DNA from: Anaerolineales bacterium
GTDB taxonomy: Bacteria; Chloroflexota; Anaerolineae; Anaerolineales; Villigracilaceae
Reading direction: 5' to 3'
Assembly: GCA_030834895.1 (NCBI GenBank)
Contig: JAUQXA010000070.1
Span: 62,001 to 126,000, forward strand
DNA length: 64,000 bases
Shown here piece by piece: positions 61,335-64,000 of the stretch. Each line of letters starts with the position of its first letter. Within the stretch, counting starts at the first letter, position 1. Below the pieces are notes generated by a model that searched no databases, was not told the DNA's origin, and was given only the letters and a program-made list of their open reading frames with translations. The position numbers were made by a program, and so were the translations under genes.

Positions 61335-61400
61335 AATCAATTTTTAGTGTTCGATTGTCAGTGTTCAGTGACTGATTACTGGTTACTGATCACTGAACAG
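61335..61400. repeat. Palindromic ACTGATTACTGG-type spacer between tRNA genes
   Basis: cagtgttcagtgactgatta, then ctggttactgatcactgaac. The ends ttcagtga and tcactgaa pair. The same kind of phrase (aatctctaatcactggtaac) stands before ettA at 2530-2549. Confidence 0.55.
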
Positions 61401-61473
61401 TGGACCTGAGGGGATTCGAACCCCTGGCCTCCTCAGTGCGATTGAGGCGCGCTCCCAACTGCGCTACAGGCCC
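61401..61473 (-). tRNA. tRNA-Ala (anticodon CGC)
   Basis: 73 bases. Acceptor stem GGGCCTG/CAGGTCC with G3-U70, T-loop GGTTCGAATCC, anticodon stem CCTCA/TGAGG with loop ATCGCAC. CGC reads GCG. Its D arm is the same as in the neighbour, so the two are old tandem duplicates. Confidence 0.95.
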
Positions 61474-61567
61474 GTCAATAAGGCGAAGGCTATTCTACCT
61501 GAGACATTGGTGAATGTCAATGCAAAATCAACAAGGCTGCAGGTCGTTTTTCGGTGTGGAGACATTC

Positions 61568-62821
61568 TCATGCCGTCCGCAAAATCACCTTGAACGTGGA
61601 CCCTTTCCCTTCACCCTCGGACTCTGCCCAAATGGACCCGCCCTGAGCTTCGATCAGTCCTTTTGCGATGGTAAGTCCGATCCCAAGCCCGCCATAATGA
61701 CGGGTATTTGGCGGTTCGATCTGGTAGAACTCCTCGAATATCTTTTGCAGTTTGTCGACCGGTATGCCAATGCCATGATCCCGGACCCAGATCAGCACCC
61801 GGTTGTCCTCTTTGACCATCCCGATGGTGATTTCGCTCCCTTCCGCTGAAAAACGAATGGCATTGTTAAGTAGGTTGACAAATGCCAGCGTTGTCTTTTC
61901 CGGATCCAGGCTCACATAAACGTGATCATCCTGAATATCAAGAACCAGCTGCATGTCCCGCCGCGCGGCGGAATATTTGATTTCATCGAGGGCGAAATTC
62001 AACACATCCTGAATGGAAATTTTGATCGGTCGCATTTCCATTTCATCGGACTGGAGCAGGGTCAAGTTTTTCATCTGATCCAGAAGCGAGCGCATTTGCG
62101 ATGCGGCGCCGAGCACATGGTTGGCATGCTCTGTTGATTCCCCCCTGGTGCCGCTTTGCAGGAACGTCGCATACCCGATGATGATGCCCAACGGCGTCCG
62201 CAGTTCGTGGGATGCAAGCGCCAGGAAGTTGCTTTTGATCTGGTTCGTAACCTTGACCTTTTCCAAGGCCTGTTGCGTCGTCCGCAACAGGCGCGCATTG
62301 TTGATGGCAATTGCGGCATGAGCGGCAGTAACAGACAAGATCGCCACATCGCCGTCAGTGAAGCCGCCTTCACGTTTGTTGATCGCCTCCAGTACTCCCA
62401 TGGTACGATCCTTGATGGGCATGGGGACGCCAAGCAATGAGCCCACCTTGAATTTGACGCGATCCGAGACGAGGGCGTAATGACGCGGGTCCTGACCGGC
62501 ATTATTCAGAACGAGCGGCTGGTTCGTGCGGAAGATCGTCCCGGCGAGACTACTGTCGATGGGGACGGGAATCTCAGCCAACTGTACGGGATCCGACCCG
62601 GTGGCGGCGGCGAAATACAGGCGCGGATTCTTTTCATCATACAGAAGAATGGAAGCGGCTTCACACTCCAGCAGTTCGGTGGCGGTCTCTGTAATCAACT
62701 GGAGCAGTTCATCAAGGTCGAGGGTCGAATTGAGTATGACGCTCAATTCCACGAGGCGCATGAGCGATTTTTGCCGTCCTTCGAGAGCCCTTAATTGTCC
62801 TGTTTTTGAAAGGGTTATCAT
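61568..62821 (-). CDS. GAF sensor histidine kinase (HisKA type)
   Basis: 417 residues, soluble. GAF domain at about 25-180 (LDLDELLQLITETATELLEC, GVPMPIKDRTMGVLEAINK), HisKA helix NFLALASHELRTPLGIIIGY (His near 207), then HATPase with N box FVNLLNNAIRFSAEGSE, WVRDHGIGIPVDKL and GGLGIGLTIAKGLIEAQGG. It is an orthodox HPK without a receiver. No regulator gene adjoins it within the window. Confidence 0.93.
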   Translation of the reverse strand: MITLSKTGQLRALEGRQKSLMRLVELSVILNSTLDLDELLQLITETATELLECEAASILLYDEKNPRLYFAAATGSDPVQLAEIPVPIDSSLAGTIFRTNQPLVLNNAGQDPRHYALVSDRVKFKVGSLLGVPMPIKDRTMGVLEAINKREGGFTDGDVAILSVTAAHAAIAINNARLLRTTQQALEKVKVTNQIKSNFLALASHELRTPLGIIIGYATFLQSGTRGESTEHANHVLGAASQMRSLLDQMKNLTLLQSDEMEMRPIKISIQDVLNFALDEIKYSAARRDMQLVLDIQDDHVYVSLDPEKTTLAFVNLLNNAIRFSAEGSEITIGMVKEDNRVLIWVRDHGIGIPVDKLQKIFEEFYQIEPPNTRHYGGLGIGLTIAKGLIEAQGGSIWAESEGEGKGSTFKVILRTA

Positions 62822-62887
62822 GGATACAGTTTAACGTTTTTCATTAGTGAATTCAAGCGCCGTTTGTCCTACGTCGCAGGAAAACAA

Positions 62888-62919
62888 AACAGGCGAAAGG
62901 GAGCCTGCCTTCGCCTGTT
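62888..62919 (-). terminator. Terminator after the gene at 62956
   Basis: aacaggcgaaagg and ccttcgcctgtt with one bulged base; on the minus strand it is followed by a short T-rich tract. Confidence 0.65.
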
Positions 62920-62955
62920 GCTGATTACCTCCTTTGCGATTGAACGTCTGCCTGT

Positions 62956-63429
62956 TTATGGCGTAGCAGGCGGTGTGCCGGGTTGACCACCATGCGGATC
63001 GCCAAACCCGAAGCCGGGTCCGTCAAGGAAGCCTTTGTCAAGTCCTTCCAACAACCAATCCGCCTTTTCCTGCGAGATGGTTCCGCCGGCAAGACCAGCT
63101 TCGATGCGTGCGCGCATTTCCTCGGCATGGACTTTGCTGATGGCATCCTTCACATTCTGAACGTCGACTCCGGCAGTGGTCGCCAGATCATCCAGCGTTT
63201 TGCCTTCCTTCAGCGCGGCGGAAAGTTTGTCAGCGGTGATGCCGAGGATGTCAGCGGCAGCGTTCAGTTCAGCCTCGCCCATGCCCCGTCCGCCGCGATC
63301 CGGCCTGTTGCCGGGCTGTCCGGCTGGGGGAGTGGGCGGAGTTCCATCCTGTGCGTATGCGGTTGTCACGCCGAACAGGATTGCGATTGCCAATAATCCG
63401 CCAAGTACGATTGAGATTTTCTTCTTCAT
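62956..63429 (-). CDS. Small secreted protein, DUF2680-like
   Basis: 157 residues. A signal peptide ends at about AYA-QDG (residue 26), followed by a Pro/Gly/Arg-rich spacer and a helical domain (about 55-135): LNAAADILGITADKLSAALK, LATTAGVDVQNVKDAISKVH and GTISQEKADWLLEGLDKGF. This two-part pattern is like the DUF2680 / YckD-type secreted proteins. The tail is again Gly/Pro-rich. Its function is unknown. Confidence 0.65.
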   Translation of the reverse strand: MKKKISIVLGGLLAIAILFGVTTAYAQDGTPPTPPAGQPGNRPDRGGRGMGEAELNAAADILGITADKLSAALKEGKTLDDLATTAGVDVQNVKDAISKVHAEEMRARIEAGLAGGTISQEKADWLLEGLDKGFLDGPGFGFGDPHGGQPGTPPATP

Positions 63430-63548
63430 ATTTTTTGCGCCTCTTTTTTCACAATTGGTTGGAGCGCCTCCAACCTTCCCAAATGATAGCGGGGCGGTGT
63501 AATCAGGTTATGACCAACTTATAAAGGAATTATGTGCGTCCAGAATCG

Positions 63549-63577
63549 AATGCGCCCCTGTGAAGGAGGGGCGCATT
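63549..63577. terminator. Hairpin downstream of the PxKF gene
   Basis: AATGCGCCCCT and AGGGGCGCATT around seven bases, 41 bases past the stop at 63618. There is no T-run, so termination is uncertain. Confidence 0.5.
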
Positions 63578-63617
63578 GTACTTTTGATGTTTGGCACATT
63601 GTGCCGATTACATAAAA

Positions 63618-64000
63618 CTATTTGAACTTGAAATAAGCCACCAGTGACGAGCCATCCATAGTAGACATAGTCACCCGATAGCATTTTCCGGCAACTTTGG
63701 GTGTCTTCCAGTTGTAGATAAACTGACCATCCGTATAGCGCAGACTGGTGTCGCCTGTTGACGTCGTCTCGATCTCATCCGTAATTGCCGTGGTATCACA
63801 GGATGTCTGAGCATAGGTCAGACTCTTGACGGAGGCAACATCGGTCAGTTCAGTAGTGCCAGCAAAGATTTCGAATTTCAGCGGCACGGTGCTTCCGCCT
63901 TTGACAGTGTTGTAGACGCCGTTCATGTCCACTGGTTGGTAGAAACCGTTCAAAGTCCAGGGGAGAACGGTTACAGTAGCGGTATCTGTATCGCTTAGAC
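63618..64000 (-). CDS. PxKF domain protein, 5' end outside window
   Basis: The last 127 codons of a longer gene that enters from the right edge. The visible part contains WTLNGFYQPVDMNGVYNTVK and GGSTVPLKFEIF, the PxKF signature of secreted and surface proteins, often after PKD or Ig repeats. The preceding residues LSDTDTATVTVLPW look like the end of such a repeat. Two Cys (SCDTT and KCYRV) are likely to pair. An internal ATG at 63953 exists but is inside the domain. Confidence 0.8.
   Translation of the reverse strand, partial: LSDTDTATVTVLPWTLNGFYQPVDMNGVYNTVKGGSTVPLKFEIFAGTTELTDVASVKSLTYAQTSCDTTAITDEIETTSTGDTSLRYTDGQFIYNWKTPKVAGKCYRVTMSTMDGSSLVAYFKFK

Noticed and set aside
1..64000. CRISPR array
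   Set aside because: The repeats found are palindromic and irregularly placed; there is no run of equal repeats with equal spacers, and no cas gene.

Overview
The window looks like a chromosomal segment of a Chloroflexota bacterium, most likely class Anaerolineae. This is inferred from the gene content: many secreted proteins with the four-tryptophan (FW, NBR1-Ig-like) domain, Thr/Pro-rich linkers, a T-box-controlled leuS, a YitT/LPG-synthase-TM/FAD-oxidoreductase mix, PPK2, and intergenic space packed with palindromic repeats of the CATTGCGAG type. No rRNA, phage, transposase or CRISPR array was found. Most genes are GC-rich. Four visibly AT-rich patches (1-2200, 5812-6970, 19317-21074, 47037-47804) carry genes without clear housekeeping roles and may be acquired.

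Layout. 1-2200 (minus): a three-gene set, an effector-associated-domain-like protein, a membrane-anchored protein and a P-loop NTPase cut by the window edge, resembling a bacterial conflict/defence locus. 2551-4224: EttA, followed by a block (FAD monooxygenase, unknown protein, lipoprotein) that ends in a relic of the ettA 3' end. 8438-12945: AlkZ-like DNA glycosylase-family protein, YitT, a flippase-like membrane protein and an FAD oxidoreductase. 12980-19089: an FW-domain protein, methyltransferase, GAF-diguanylate cyclase, lipid kinase, and an acyl-AMP ligase with its own acyl carrier protein. 21241-28797: a polysaccharide operon (GT39-like protein, polytopic membrane protein, two sulfotransferases, GT2, Wzz-like protein, O-antigen ligase-like polymerase), which suggests a sulfated surface glycan. 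28854-32256: sensor kinase, then RdgB and QueG. 32260-37348: five consecutive FW-domain lipoproteins. 37674-44146: helicase-associated-type protein, cytidylate-kinase-like protein, and two nearly identical MTH1187/YqgV proteins flanking a two-component system and a ferredoxin/methyltransferase/membrane operon. 44544-51655: a large Tat-exported protein of unknown function, an exonuclease-WYL fusion, PPK2 and Uup. 51687-56296: a complete branched-chain amino acid ABC transporter (livKHMGF) behind a strong promoter. 56772-57803: an FW-CAP lipoprotein. 57879-61202: LeuS with a histone-H1-like N-terminal tail, behind short leader ORFs and a T-box. Then come two tRNA-Ala genes, a hybrid sensor kinase, a small secreted protein and a PxKF protein cut by the right edge.

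Two themes run through the window. The first is an expanded family of secreted FW-domain proteins: seven copies, each with an N-terminal anchor and a Pro/Thr linker, some carrying extra C-terminal domains (CAP, beta-sandwich, transthyretin-like). The second is invasion by short perfect palindromes. They lie between genes, supply stop codons (uup, the wzz-like gene), overlap a start region (the O-antigen ligase gene) and sit in frame inside leuS and probably queG, much as described for Rickettsia palindromic elements.
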